The position numbers and the translations under genes are program-made. Shown here piece after piece: positions 1-10,613 of a DNA stretch of 64,000 nt (position 1 is its first letter; each line of letters starts with the position of its first letter). The notes below the pieces were generated by a model, which was not told the DNA's origin, searched no databases, and was given only the letters and a program-made list of their open reading frames with translations. The stretch is taken from positions 5,439,001 to 5,503,000 of the forward strand of contig NZ_CP087106.1 in NCBI RefSeq assembly GCF_028583545.1, given 5' to 3'. The stretch is from Methylobacterium sp. NMS14P (GTDB lineage Bacteria; Pseudomonadota; Alphaproteobacteria; Rhizobiales; Beijerinckiaceae).

Positions 1-2362
1 CGACGAGCACGTCGGCGACGGGCAGGGGGATCGACGCCGCCCGCCGGATCTCCGCCGGGGCCGCCGGCGCCGGGGCGATCGCGGCCGGGACCTCCGGAGC
101 GGTCGCGGGGGCGCCGCCGCGGTCCCGGAGCGCGTAGGTGACGGCCCGGACCGGCTCGGTGAAGCCCCAGATCAGGAAGCGGAGGCTTCCGGAGAGCAGG
201 TCCTTCGGCCGGCGCCGGCCCGACAGGAACGCCTGCAGGGCGGAGACGTCGCCGTACATCAGCTCGGCGAGCCCGCGGAACAGCGGCGCGCCGGCTCCCG
301 CGGAGGTGACATCCCAGGCGACGTCCCAGGTGTCGCCCGACAGGCCGACGCGCGGGCGGAAGGCGAGGACCGCGTCGGACCCCTCGGCGAGGACGATCCG
401 GCCCGGGCTGCCGGCCTCGGCCGCGGCCGGCCAGGTCGACCCGTCGCAGCGGCGCAGGCGGCAGCCCTCGGCGGAGGCGCGCTCCACCATCACCTCGAAC
501 ACCGCGCCGCCGACCGACGCGACGGCGCGCCGGTTCACCGGCAGGCTGTGGCTGCGCTCGGTCTGACGGCGCTCGGCCACGACGCCGAGGGCCGCGCCCG
601 CGATGACGAGGTTGAACAGGCACCAGAGCCCGACGACGAGCATCAGGCTGGTGACGCCCGGCTCGTAGAGGTAGCGCCACGCGGCCGTCGCGCAGCCCGC
701 CGCCAGCGCCCCGAAGATCGCGAAGAACGGCCACGCCAGCCCTGACAGGTGGTCGCGGTCGAGCCCGAGACCCTTGTTGGTGACGGTGAAGCTCGGCTTG
801 CGGGGCGACAGCACCACCGAGACGATGGAGCGGGCGAGGTAGACCCCCTGCACGTACTCGTAGAGTTCGGAGACCCACGGCCAGCGCACGTGCCCGTAGA
901 GGTAGTTCTGCATCATCATGTTGGCGACCACGTAGGTCGCCGTGTAGACCAGCGCCTCGTCGATCGAGGAGACGAAGATCTTCACGTCGAAGAAGATGTG
1001 CAGCAGCGGCGCCAGCATGAAGATCAGGCGCGGCAGCGGGAAGAACCAGAAGGTCATGCTCGACAGGTAGCAGAGCCTCTGGATCGGCTTCAGGCCGCGC
1101 TTGAACAGCGGATTCTTCAGGAGCATGATCTGGAACATGCCCTGGCACCAGCGCGCCCGCTGGCCGATGAAGTCGGCGAAGGTCTCGGGCTGGAGGCCGG
1201 CGATCAGCGGCCGGTCGACGTAGGCGCTGGTCCAGCCGCGGGCGTGCAGCTCGAAGGCGGTCTCGCAATCCTCCGTGATGGTGACGCCCGAGAACCCGCC
1301 CACCGCGTCGAGGGCGCTCCGCCGCAGCAGCGCCGCCGAGCCGCAGAAGAACGAACCGTTCCACTTGTCGAGGCCGGCCTGCGTGACCCCGTAGAACATC
1401 TCGTTCTCGGACGGCATCCGGGTGAAGGTCCGCAGGTTCCGCTCGATCGGGTCCGGGTTGATGAAGACGTGCGGGGTCTGCACCAGGAACAGCTTCGGGT
1501 CCCGGGCGAACAGGCCCACGGTCTCCTGCAGGAACGGCCGGAACGGCGCGTGGTCGGCGTCGAGTACCAGCACGAGGTCGGCGCGGGCCTGGGTCAGCCC
1601 GTTGTTGAGGTTGCCGGCCTTGGCGTGCGCGTTGCGCGCCCGGGTCAGGTAGCGGACGCCCAGCGCCGCGCAGAGCGCCTGCAGATCGGCGCGGCGGGCC
1701 CGCGCCGCGCCGGCCCTGGCGGGGTCCGGGTCGTCGCATTTCTGGTCCGTGCCGCCGTCGTCCAGCAGCCAGACGGTGGCCCGGCCGGCCGGGTAGTCGA
1801 GGTTGCGCGCCGCCGCCAGCGTGAGGCCCAGGATCTCGGCGGATTCGTTGTAGGACGGGATGAAGATGTCGACGGTGGGAAGGTCCGCCTCGGGCAGCGC
1901 CGGCGCGGCGCCGCGGGCCAGCGGCGCGACGTTGATGATCAGGCTGACCGTGAGGATCAGCACGCAGTAGAGTTCCGCGAGGGCCAGCACGACGCCGAGC
2001 CCGAAGCTGACGGGATCGTCGAGGGTCGGCAGCGTGCCGGTCACCCGCCAGTAGACGTAGCGGATGACCACGGCCGTGCCGAGCGCCAGGAAGGCCATCC
2101 GGGCGAGGCCCCGGCGGGGGAACAGCAGCCAGAGCGCGAGCATCCCGGCCCCGGCGGCGGCGCAGAGCACGCCCTGGGCGGTCAGGCCCACCGGCTGCGT
2201 CAGGAAGCCGAGGGCGAGGGCGGCGCAGAGCGCCCAGGTCGCCCACAGCAGGCCCATCAGGAGGCGCGGGCGCGCCACCGGGACGGCCGGGATTGTGCCC
2301 GGGATGGCGGCCGGGAGGGCCTGGGCGTGCGCCGGGCCGTCGAGGGGCGTCGCGCGGGCCAT
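1..2362 (-). CDS. bcsA: Cellulose synthase catalytic subunit BcsA (3' end beyond the window)
   Basis: Family-2 glycosyltransferase that polymerises UDP-glucose into beta-1,4-glucan at the inner membrane. About 787 residues are visible and the frame runs off the left edge. N-terminal membrane segments are followed by the processive GT2 signatures: DDG at residues 201-203, a DAD-type motif near 267, TED near 365 and the QRARW motif at 401-405. More membrane helices follow, then a PilZ region beginning near residue 597 with an RQTER motif, so cyclic-di-GMP activation is expected from the family. The ATG at 2362 overlaps the bcsS stop codon (ATGA), so the two genes are probably co-translated. bcsB would be expected just outside the window. 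Confidence 0.93.
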   Translation of the reverse strand, partial: MARATPLDGPAHAQALPAAIPGTIPAVPVARPRLLMGLLWATWALCAALALGFLTQPVGLTAQGVLCAAAGAGMLALWLLFPRRGLARMAFLALGTAVVIRYVYWRVTGTLPTLDDPVSFGLGVVLALAELYCVLILTVSLIINVAPLARGAAPALPEADLPTVDIFIPSYNESAEILGLTLAAARNLDYPAGRATVWLLDDGGTDQKCDDPDPARAGAARARRADLQALCAALGVRYLTRARNAHAKAGNLNNGLTQARADLVLVLDADHAPFRPFLQETVGLFARDPKLFLVQTPHVFINPDPIERNLRTFTRMPSENEMFYGVTQAGLDKWNGSFFCGSAALLRRSALDAVGGFSGVTITEDCETAFELHARGWTSAYVDRPLIAGLQPETFADFIGQRARWCQGMFQIMLLKNPLFKRGLKPIQRLCYLSSMTFWFFPLPRLIFMLAPLLHIFFDVKIFVSSIDEALVYTATYVVANMMMQNYLYGHVRWPWVSELYEYVQGVYLARSIVSVVLSPRKPSFTVTNKGLGLDRDHLSGLAWPFFAIFGALAAGCATAAWRYLYEPGVTSLMLVVGLWCLFNLVIAGAALGVVAERRQTERSHSLPVNRRAVASVGGAVFEVMVERASAEGCRLRRCDGSTWPAAAEAGSPGRIVLAEGSDAVLAFRPRVGLSGDTWDVAWDVTSAGAGAPLFRGLAELMYGDVSALQAFLSGRRRPKDLLSGSLRFLIWGFTEPVRAVTYALRDRGGAPATAPEVPAAIAPAPAAPAEIRRAASIPLPVADVLV

Positions 2363-3105
2363 CAGAAGCCCGTCCGCAGGTCGAGGGCGGTGTAGAGGCC
2401 GCCCTTGCGCACGTGGTCGTGGACGTAGCCGGCCGAGAGGCCGAGTTGCACCGCGCCGAGCTGCATCCCGCTCAGATGCGCGCCGACCCGCCACTGCCGG
2501 TAGTAGTCGTCCCCGAGGGCGGCGAATTCCGGCCCGACATAGCCGCCCGCCAGCGCCGCGATGCCGAAGCGGACGCGGCCGTAATAGGCGTTGAACGCGG
2601 TGCTGTAGGTGCCGGTCGCGTGGAACATCGTGAAGGCGGTCGGCCGGGCGTAGTAGTCGAGCGCCGTCTTCAGCCCGACGCCCGTGCGGGCCACCGTCTC
2701 GGTCAGCCCGGACTGCGCGACCTCGTCGCGGCGCACGGCCAGGCCCACGAAGCCGCTGAGCACGCTGTCCGGGCCGACGAGGGCGTAGCCGGCCATCGCG
2801 GCGAGGTCGGCCTGCTGGCCGACGGCGCGTGGGGCGCCGGGGCTCTCGGCGCGGTACGATCCGATCAGCCCGTCGACCCGGACGCGGACGCCGCTGGTGA
2901 GCAGGTCGCCCGCGGGAGCGGCCGTCACGGTGGCGCTGGCGAACTGCGACCCCTGCGACGCGATCGCCGCCGAGGTGTCGACGGCGACGATCCAGGCATC
3001 CGGGCCGGCCGGTGTCTCGGCTCCGGTGTACCAGTCGGCGGCCCGGGCCGCGGGGCATCCCGCCGCGGCCAGGGCCGCGGCGCACCCGATGAGGCTGCGA
3101 TGCAT
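2362..3105 (-). CDS. bcsS: Cellulose biosynthesis protein BcsS-like outer-membrane protein
   Basis: 247 residues. The N terminus is a signal peptide with likely cleavage after the ARA at about residue 22. The remainder alternates short amphipathic stretches and ends in phenylalanine, as in outer-membrane beta-barrels. Position directly upstream of bcsA with an ATGA overlap, and overall resemblance to the BcsS family of Rhizobiales cellulose loci, support the call. BcsS has no established biochemical role; help with glucan export or surface attachment is inference. Confidence 0.72.
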   Translation of the reverse strand: MHRSLIGCAAALAAAGCPAARAADWYTGAETPAGPDAWIVAVDTSAAIASQGSQFASATVTAAPAGDLLTSGVRVRVDGLIGSYRAESPGAPRAVGQQADLAAMAGYALVGPDSVLSGFVGLAVRRDEVAQSGLTETVARTGVGLKTALDYYARPTAFTMFHATGTYSTAFNAYYGRVRFGIAALAGGYVGPEFAALGDDYYRQWRVGAHLSGMQLGAVQLGLSAGYVHDHVRKGGLYTALDLRTGF

Positions 3106-3214
3106 GTCGATACGCTACGTGACTTGCAGGACACCGACAGGATCCGGCCTCTATCCCTAACCGGTCCTTTCCGGGTCGCGGACAATACAGAGCAAATAAG
3201 GACTAGGCCGCTAT

Positions 3215-3243
3215 TACTGGATCTATTGGAAGTCCATCCAGTA
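3215..3243. promoter_or_regulatory. 8-bp perfect inverted repeat upstream of bcsS
   Basis: TACTGGAT (3215-3222) and ATCCAGTA (3236-3243) are perfect inverted arms separated by 13 bases. They lie in the 231-base gap between the LuxR-type regulator gene, which ends at 3337, and bcsS, which starts at 3105. There is no T-tract on either side, so an operator is more likely than an intrinsic terminator. Confidence 0.4.
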
Positions 3244-3336
3244 GAGTCCGGGAGCTTTCGTCGGGGCCGGGCAGCACTCGCAGGCATTCCTCCGCGGCCC
3301 GGCGATGCCCACAGGCTGTGGACGGAAGGGCCGTGC

Positions 3337-4010
3337 CTAGGTCGTCCGGCCTAGTCCGGCGGCGAGGATCCGCGGCCCGGCGGCCGCCGCGGCCGCGCGG
3401 TTGGCGACGCCGAGGGTGCGCAGGAGGGCGGCGACGTGCACCTTCACGGTGCCCTCGCCGAGATCGAGCCCCCGGGCGATCTCCTTGTTGGAGCGTCCGG
3501 CCACGATGAGCTCCAGCACCTCCCGCTGCCGGCGGGTCAGCGACACCTCGCCGACCGGCGGCGCGGCCGCGCTGGGCGGCGGGTCCGCCATGAAGGGCGG
3601 CACGTAGATCGCGCCGTCGAGGATCGCCGAGACCGCCCGCAGGACCTCCGCGGTCCCGAGGGTCTTGGGCACGTAGCCGTGGCTGCCGGCGGCCAGCGCC
3701 GTCAGCACGTCGGCCCGGGCGGTGGAGGCCGAGACGATCGCGGCCTTGACCGCCGGGTAGCATTCCCGCACCGCCGCCACGGAGCCCGCGCCGGCCATGC
3801 CGGGCATCTGCAGGTCGAACAGCGCCAGGGCCGTCTCGGGCGTCCCCGAGAGGGCGGCCAGCGCCTCGTCCAGGCTCGCCGTCTCGATCACTCTTGCGAA
3901 GCCGAGCTGCCGGGACAGCAGCGAGGCCATGGCGAGGCGGAAGAACTCGTCGTCGTCGGCCAGGATCGCGACGCGGCCCTCGGCGCCCCCGCCGGGTCTG
4001 GTGAGCGTCA

Positions 4011-4011
<1 letters not shown>
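3337..4011 (-). CDS. LuxR-family (NarL-type) response regulator
   Basis: 224 residues: a receiver domain (about 12-130) with phospho-acceptor Asp66 in the FDLQMP motif, an acidic pocket at residues 19-21, a Pro/Ala linker (140-153) and a C-terminal LuxR helix-turn-helix (155-212, motif NKEIARGL...GTVKVHV). The ATG at 4011 overlaps the stop of the hybrid kinase gene (ATGA), so the two form a two-component pair. The open frame continues upstream for almost 1000 codons in all, but only this last part has domain homology. Its closeness to bcsS-bcsA suggests control of cellulose or another surface trait, which is inference. Confidence 0.9.
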
Positions 4012-6746
<2,735 letters not shown>

Positions 6747-6892
6747 GGGCGGGCGCGGAACTGTGCGCGCGGGCGCAGTGTCGTGGCAGAAGGTTAACCG
6801 GCTCTTTACCTTAATCGAGAATGTATTTGTCTCTATTAGGTCAGTGTGGGTGTCTATAGTCGAGATGAAATCGTCCTGTCCGCGAGGGCGCC

Positions 6893-7204
6893 ATGCGTGA
6901 GGCCGGCGACCGGCGCGCGGCGCCCCGATTTCCGGTCACGCTCTCGGCCCGGGTCCGGGACGCGGCGCGCAGCTATCGGGCGGCGATCCTCGACGTCAGC
7001 GCGGGCGGCCTGCTCATGGCGATGCCCGACGCGTTCGCGGCCGCGCCCGGAACGGTGCTGGTGATCGACGCGGCGATCCTCGGGACCGTGCGCGCCCGCG
7101 TCGTGACGACCAGCGCGCGCGGGGTCCATGTTCAGGTCGACGCGGACGCGGAGGCCTACAGCCTCGCCCTGCAGCGGGTCTCGCGGATCGCGCGATCCTG
7201 GTAG
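6893..7204 (+). CDS. Single-domain PilZ protein
   Basis: 103 residues that are almost entirely one PilZ domain: the RRAAPRF segment near residue 7 supplies the RxxxR motif and DVSAGGL near 36-42 supplies DxSxGG, the two elements that bind cyclic-di-GMP. It is divergent from the hybrid kinase, and cellulose synthase with its own PilZ domain lies 4.5 kb away. No output domain is present, so it would act by protein-protein contact. Start chosen at the ATG that keeps the domain complete. Confidence 0.85.
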   Translation: MREAGDRRAAPRFPVTLSARVRDAARSYRAAILDVSAGGLLMAMPDAFAAAPGTVLVIDAAILGTVRARVVTTSARGVHVQVDADAEAYSLALQRVSRIARSW

Positions 7205-7212
7205 CGCCGGGC

Positions 7213-7737
7213 TCAGGTGTTGAAGTCGAGCAGCCGGGAACTGGTGACATCGGTGTTGCGGGCGCCGTCGCTGCCGTAGCCGATGGTCCGGCTCTGCGTC
7301 CGCTGCATCTGCTGGATGAAGGAGGCCAGCGTCTCGCTGGGGCTGAGACGCGCGTCGCTGGAGGCCGCCGGATCCTGGGGGGCGCCGGCGGTTCCGGTGG
7401 ATGCGGAACTTGCCGGTTGCGCGGCCGCCGCGTCCGCCGGTCCGGCGGCCGCTCCGGCCTCGGGCGCGGTGAGCAACTGGCGGAGCACGCCGCCCTGGTC
7501 GCCGGTGATCCGGCCGGCGGTGATCTGGTTGTCGATGAGGGCGTCGATGCGGTCCCGGATCCGGGCCGGATCGAGAGCCGGCGCCGCGGAGGTTGTCGCG
7601 GCGCTGCTCGACGTCGCCCGGGCCGCGTCGGCCGCCGCGACGCCGGTCACCGGTTCGGGGTGCGGGGTGCTGCCGTCGAGAACGCGCTGCGTCAGGGACG
7701 TGCTGAGCCCGGCGGGCGGTCCTGACACGGCATTCAT
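7213..7737 (-). CDS. Ala/Ser/Thr-rich hypothetical protein
   Basis: 174 residues from the ATG at 7737; a GTG four codons upstream (7749) is also possible. Composition is low-complexity and rich in Ala, Ser, Thr and Pro. One ordered-looking segment (about residues 45-75, DRIDALIDNQI then GRITGDQGG) resembles short helical stretches seen in small Proteobacterial proteins. The C terminus (TSSRLLDFNT) is polar. No signal peptide or catalytic motif is visible. It converges on the PilZ gene with only 8 bases between the two stop codons. No function can be assigned. Confidence 0.6.
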   Translation of the reverse strand: MNAVSGPPAGLSTSLTQRVLDGSTPHPEPVTGVAAADAARATSSSAATTSAAPALDPARIRDRIDALIDNQITAGRITGDQGGVLRQLLTAPEAGAAAGPADAAAAQPASSASTGTAGAPQDPAASSDARLSPSETLASFIQQMQRTQSRTIGYGSDGARNTDVTSSRLLDFNT

Positions 7738-7749
7738 CGCGGCACGCAC

Positions 7750-8400
7750 ACACCCCAGAGGCTCTACGACAGCCCCCGGGTATGATCGGTTAGTGTTAAG
7801 GCCGCCTTACGGGGCGCCGGCCCGTCCAGCCGATGCCGTCTGGTAAAGGCTGTCGGGCCGGGCTCTCGGCGGCGCGCGCCGGGAAACGAACGTGTCCGGC
7901 CCGCCTCTTTTTGTTGTCGCTCCGTCCCAGCGTGGCGGGAGCCGGGCCGGGTTGGCGCCGAAAAATTCCCGCGTCCCAGGCGCCACGCACGTAAGATAAA
8001 TATCGTCCAAGCCTTTCCGCTAAAAAGACGAGCGCCGTAGAGAACCTATTGTATTTACAATTAATATATTGGCTTTCCGCGATGAGGTCTTGACTTCGGT
8101 CGGGAGTTGCCCGTTGATGCAGGCTTGCAGAACAGTTCCGCACATCAGGTGCTGGACGCTGGGTGCAAGATCAATTTTCGGTTGTTTCACCTCGCGTTTC
8201 GCGGAGCGGCAGGTCCCTGTGAATCTGTCGCCGTCTCGGTGTCTTGGCCCACGAACCCGCCGTCCGGTTCGCCGGAGGTGGCGCCGGTCGGGACCGTCCC
8301 GGACCCGCCGGGCGGTGACCGGACGCGGCGCCGAGGGCCGTCCGCCTCTCCACACGAGCGCGCGGGTGCAGGCAGCCGTGCAACGGAAGCGCGTCGGGTC
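7750..8400. other. Long intergenic region with an AT-rich patch and a palindrome
   Basis: About 650 bases without a convincing gene, between the divergent Ala-rich protein gene and the ABM-domain gene. An AT-rich patch lies at about 8020-8080 and contains a 14-base palindrome (annotated separately). A TTGACT hexamer at about 8091-8096 could be a -35 element, but I cannot place a good -10. Open frames here have no homology-like features. Confidence 0.5.
8048..8061. promoter_or_regulatory. 14-base palindrome ATTGTATTTACAAT
   Basis: Perfect 6-base arms (ATTGTA and TACAAT) around TT, inside an AT-rich patch of an otherwise GC-rich divergent intergenic region. The shape resembles FNR/CRP-family half-sites (TTGT...ACAA), but which regulator binds is unknown. 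Confidence 0.4.
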
Positions 8401-9357
8401 ATGAGCGGTGCCACAACGTCCGTCAGCATCGTGACGCAGACGACCATCCGGCCGGAGAGCGCGGACGCCTTCGCCCGCTGGCAGACCGACACCAGTGCCG
8501 TCGTCGCGGCCTTCCCCGGCTTCATCGAGCAGCAGCTGATCCCGCCGCGCCCGCCGCTGCAGGTGGACTGGGTGATCGTGCAGCGGTTCCACAGCCTCGA
8601 GCAGGCCAAGACCTGGCTGGCCTCCCCCGAGCGGCAGGTCCGCATCCAGGGCACCACGCCGATGCTCGTCGGTCGCGACGACGTCCACATCGTCAAGGAC
8701 GACGCCAGCGCGGCCCGGACCTCGCCGGTCAGCGCGGTGATCAGCACCCGCGTGAAGCCCGGCATGGAGGCCGCCTACCTCCGCTGGGAGCAGAAGATCG
8801 CGGCCGCGCAGTCGCGGGCGCCCGGCATGCAGGGCTACCGGTTCGAGCCGGCCGTGCCGGGGGTGCAGGAGGACTACGTCGCGATCCTGCGCTTCGACAG
8901 CGAGGCGAACCTGCGCACCTGGATGGACTCGCCGGAGCGGCAGGCCCTGGTCGCCGAGGCGGCGCCGATGACGGCGGAATTCCACACGCGGACGGTGCAG
9001 AGCGGCTTCGAGCAGTGGTTCCGCAACGTCGCGCCGCCCGGCGGGGCGGCGCCCGCGGCGTGGAAGATGAACATGATCGTCGTGCTGACGCTCTACCCGA
9101 CCGTGTTCCTGTGGGGCGTCCTGGTCGGCACGCCGATCCTCGCCGGGATGCTGAAGGTGGATTTCCCGGTCGCCCTGTTCATCGGCAACGTGTTCAGCGT
9201 GCTGCTCACCTCGCAGATGGTGCCCTGGGCAGCCAAGCGGCTGGGCTGGTGGCTGACGCCGGATCCGGCGCGGCGGACGCGGGTCAACCTGCAGGGCGCC
9301 GCGCTGCTGATCGCCGCCTACGCGCTCATGATCCTCGCGTTCTGGAAGCTGTTTTGA
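8401..9357 (+). CDS. Tandem antibiotic-biosynthesis-monooxygenase (ABM) domain membrane protein
   Basis: 318 residues. Two successive ABM-type alpha/beta barrels (about 5-95 and 105-205) share the pattern of a VS.VI start, a W or F at the end of helix 1 and the repeated phrase SPERQ. The C-terminal part (about 220-318) has two or three hydrophobic segments, including MNMIVVLTLYPTVFLWG and ALLIAAYALMILAFW, so the ABM pair is membrane-anchored. ABM folds bind or oxidise small hydrophobic or haem-like compounds without metal cofactors; the substrate here is unknown. Start taken at 8401 because the frame further upstream has no domain. Confidence 0.8.
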   Translation: MSGATTSVSIVTQTTIRPESADAFARWQTDTSAVVAAFPGFIEQQLIPPRPPLQVDWVIVQRFHSLEQAKTWLASPERQVRIQGTTPMLVGRDDVHIVKDDASAARTSPVSAVISTRVKPGMEAAYLRWEQKIAAAQSRAPGMQGYRFEPAVPGVQEDYVAILRFDSEANLRTWMDSPERQALVAEAAPMTAEFHTRTVQSGFEQWFRNVAPPGGAAPAAWKMNMIVVLTLYPTVFLWGVLVGTPILAGMLKVDFPVALFIGNVFSVLLTSQMVPWAAKRLGWWLTPDPARRTRVNLQGAALLIAAYALMILAFWKLF

Positions 9358-9428
9358 CCGGCGTCGCGCCGGGGCGGTCGCGGTCCGCGCGGCGCCGTTC
9401 AGGGGACGGGTCAGGGGAAGGGCGCGCG

Positions 9429-10577
9429 ATGCTCCGGTCGGTGTCCTGGATGAGCCCGCTCTCGGCGGCGGGGCTGCTGATCCTGGCCTGCGGGACCGGG
9501 CTGGCCGGTCCGGCCCGCGCCGAGCCCGCGTCCGCTCCGGCTACAATCCCCGCCGCGGCCCCGGCCAGTGCGGGGGGGCCAGACGGGACGCCCGTCCCGG
9601 CAACGGCGGCCCGCGCGCGGCGCCAGGAGGCCGGCGTTCCCGTCGCGGCCGCCACCGTGATGGCGGCGCCGCCGCCGTCCTTCTTCAACTTCTCCGACAC
9701 TGTGGTGAGCTACCGCTTCCAGGGGCCGTCCGCGGAGCCCGGACTCCGGGTCCAGCGTCCCGACGGCCAGTTCGTCGGGCGCGAGGTCCCCAAGAACGTC
9801 ATCAACCTGTTCCACGCCAATTCGTGGGCCTACGGGACGAACCTGCTCTCCCTCGACATCCTCCGATCCGGATCCCAGGACCCGGCGGGCAACCAGGTCC
9901 GCAGGTTCGAGGGCGTCGGCGCCACCGAGTTCTACCTGATCTACCGGGGCGTCCTGAGCCTCAACAAAGTCTTCGACACGCAGGCCCTCGCCATTCCCGG
10001 CTTCGTGAAGGATGTCGGCCTGTCGTTAGGAGCCGATGTCAACACCAAGGACACGACCTTCGATTCCGAGAAGCGCGCCGGCACCTTCGGGTTGAGCTTC
10101 GCCTTCGATGTGCCGGCCGGGTTCGTGAACCTGAAGGTCCAGGGCTACAAGGAATTCTCCCGCAACGGCCTGGCGGGGAACGGCCCCGTACCGGGCAATT
10201 CCGGGCGCGATGCCGTGCCGGGCTTCGACTACTCCCACTTCCGCAGCGTCGAGTTCAAGATGACGCCGGAATTCGAGATCACCTACACGATCCCGCTGCC
10301 GTTCACCGGGCTGCCGCTGTCGCTGGCCGGCTTCAACACCATCGTCCTGCCCAAGGGCCGCTACGGCACGATCAACCAGTACGACACGCAGCTGGAATTC
10401 GTCTCGCAGACCAACCTCGTGCTCGATGTCGGGCAGCTGCTGGCCAACTCGCCCAACCGGGTCGAGGTCTTCGCCGGCTTCCAGTACTGGCACAACAAGT
10501 TCGGCGGCGACCCGCGACGCACCCTCAACACCGAGGAGAAGGCGCTGATCGCCGGGGTGGCCTACCACCTGAAATGA
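9429..10577 (+). CDS. Tsx-like outer-membrane channel protein
   Basis: 382 residues. A signal peptide (cleavage near AGPARAEP, residue 36) and a Pro/Ala spacer of about 40 residues precede a beta-rich domain. The domain resembles nucleoside-specific channel (Tsx-family) proteins of Alphaproteobacteria, with stretches such as FHANSWAYGTN and a final strand ending AYHLK. A GGGGAAGG ribosome site lies just before the ATG at 9429. It is convergent with the glutamine-synthetase-like gene, 36 bases apart. Assignment to the Tsx superfamily is by overall pattern, and the cargo is unknown. Confidence 0.62.
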   Translation: MLRSVSWMSPLSAAGLLILACGTGLAGPARAEPASAPATIPAAAPASAGGPDGTPVPATAARARRQEAGVPVAAATVMAAPPPSFFNFSDTVVSYRFQGPSAEPGLRVQRPDGQFVGREVPKNVINLFHANSWAYGTNLLSLDILRSGSQDPAGNQVRRFEGVGATEFYLIYRGVLSLNKVFDTQALAIPGFVKDVGLSLGADVNTKDTTFDSEKRAGTFGLSFAFDVPAGFVNLKVQGYKEFSRNGLAGNGPVPGNSGRDAVPGFDYSHFRSVEFKMTPEFEITYTIPLPFTGLPLSLAGFNTIVLPKGRYGTINQYDTQLEFVSQTNLVLDVGQLLANSPNRVEVFAGFQYWHNKFGGDPRRTLNTEEKALIAGVAYHLK

Positions 10578-10613
10578 GCCGGCCGTCCACGGCGTGCTTC
10601 GATCCGCGCGGCG

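Noticed and set aside
749..2395. 548-codon plus-strand open frame
   Set aside because: It lies antisense to the cellulose synthase gene, whose motifs and domain order are clear. Its product is Arg/Gly/His-rich, as expected for a GC-rich antisense frame.
7796..8143. 115-codon minus frame in the long intergenic region
   Set aside because: No ribosome site or domain, and strongly biased composition; not supported as a gene.
8107..8400. Upstream extension of the ABM-domain gene
   Set aside because: The domain begins right after the ATG at 8401, and the upstream part reads as random GC-rich sequence.
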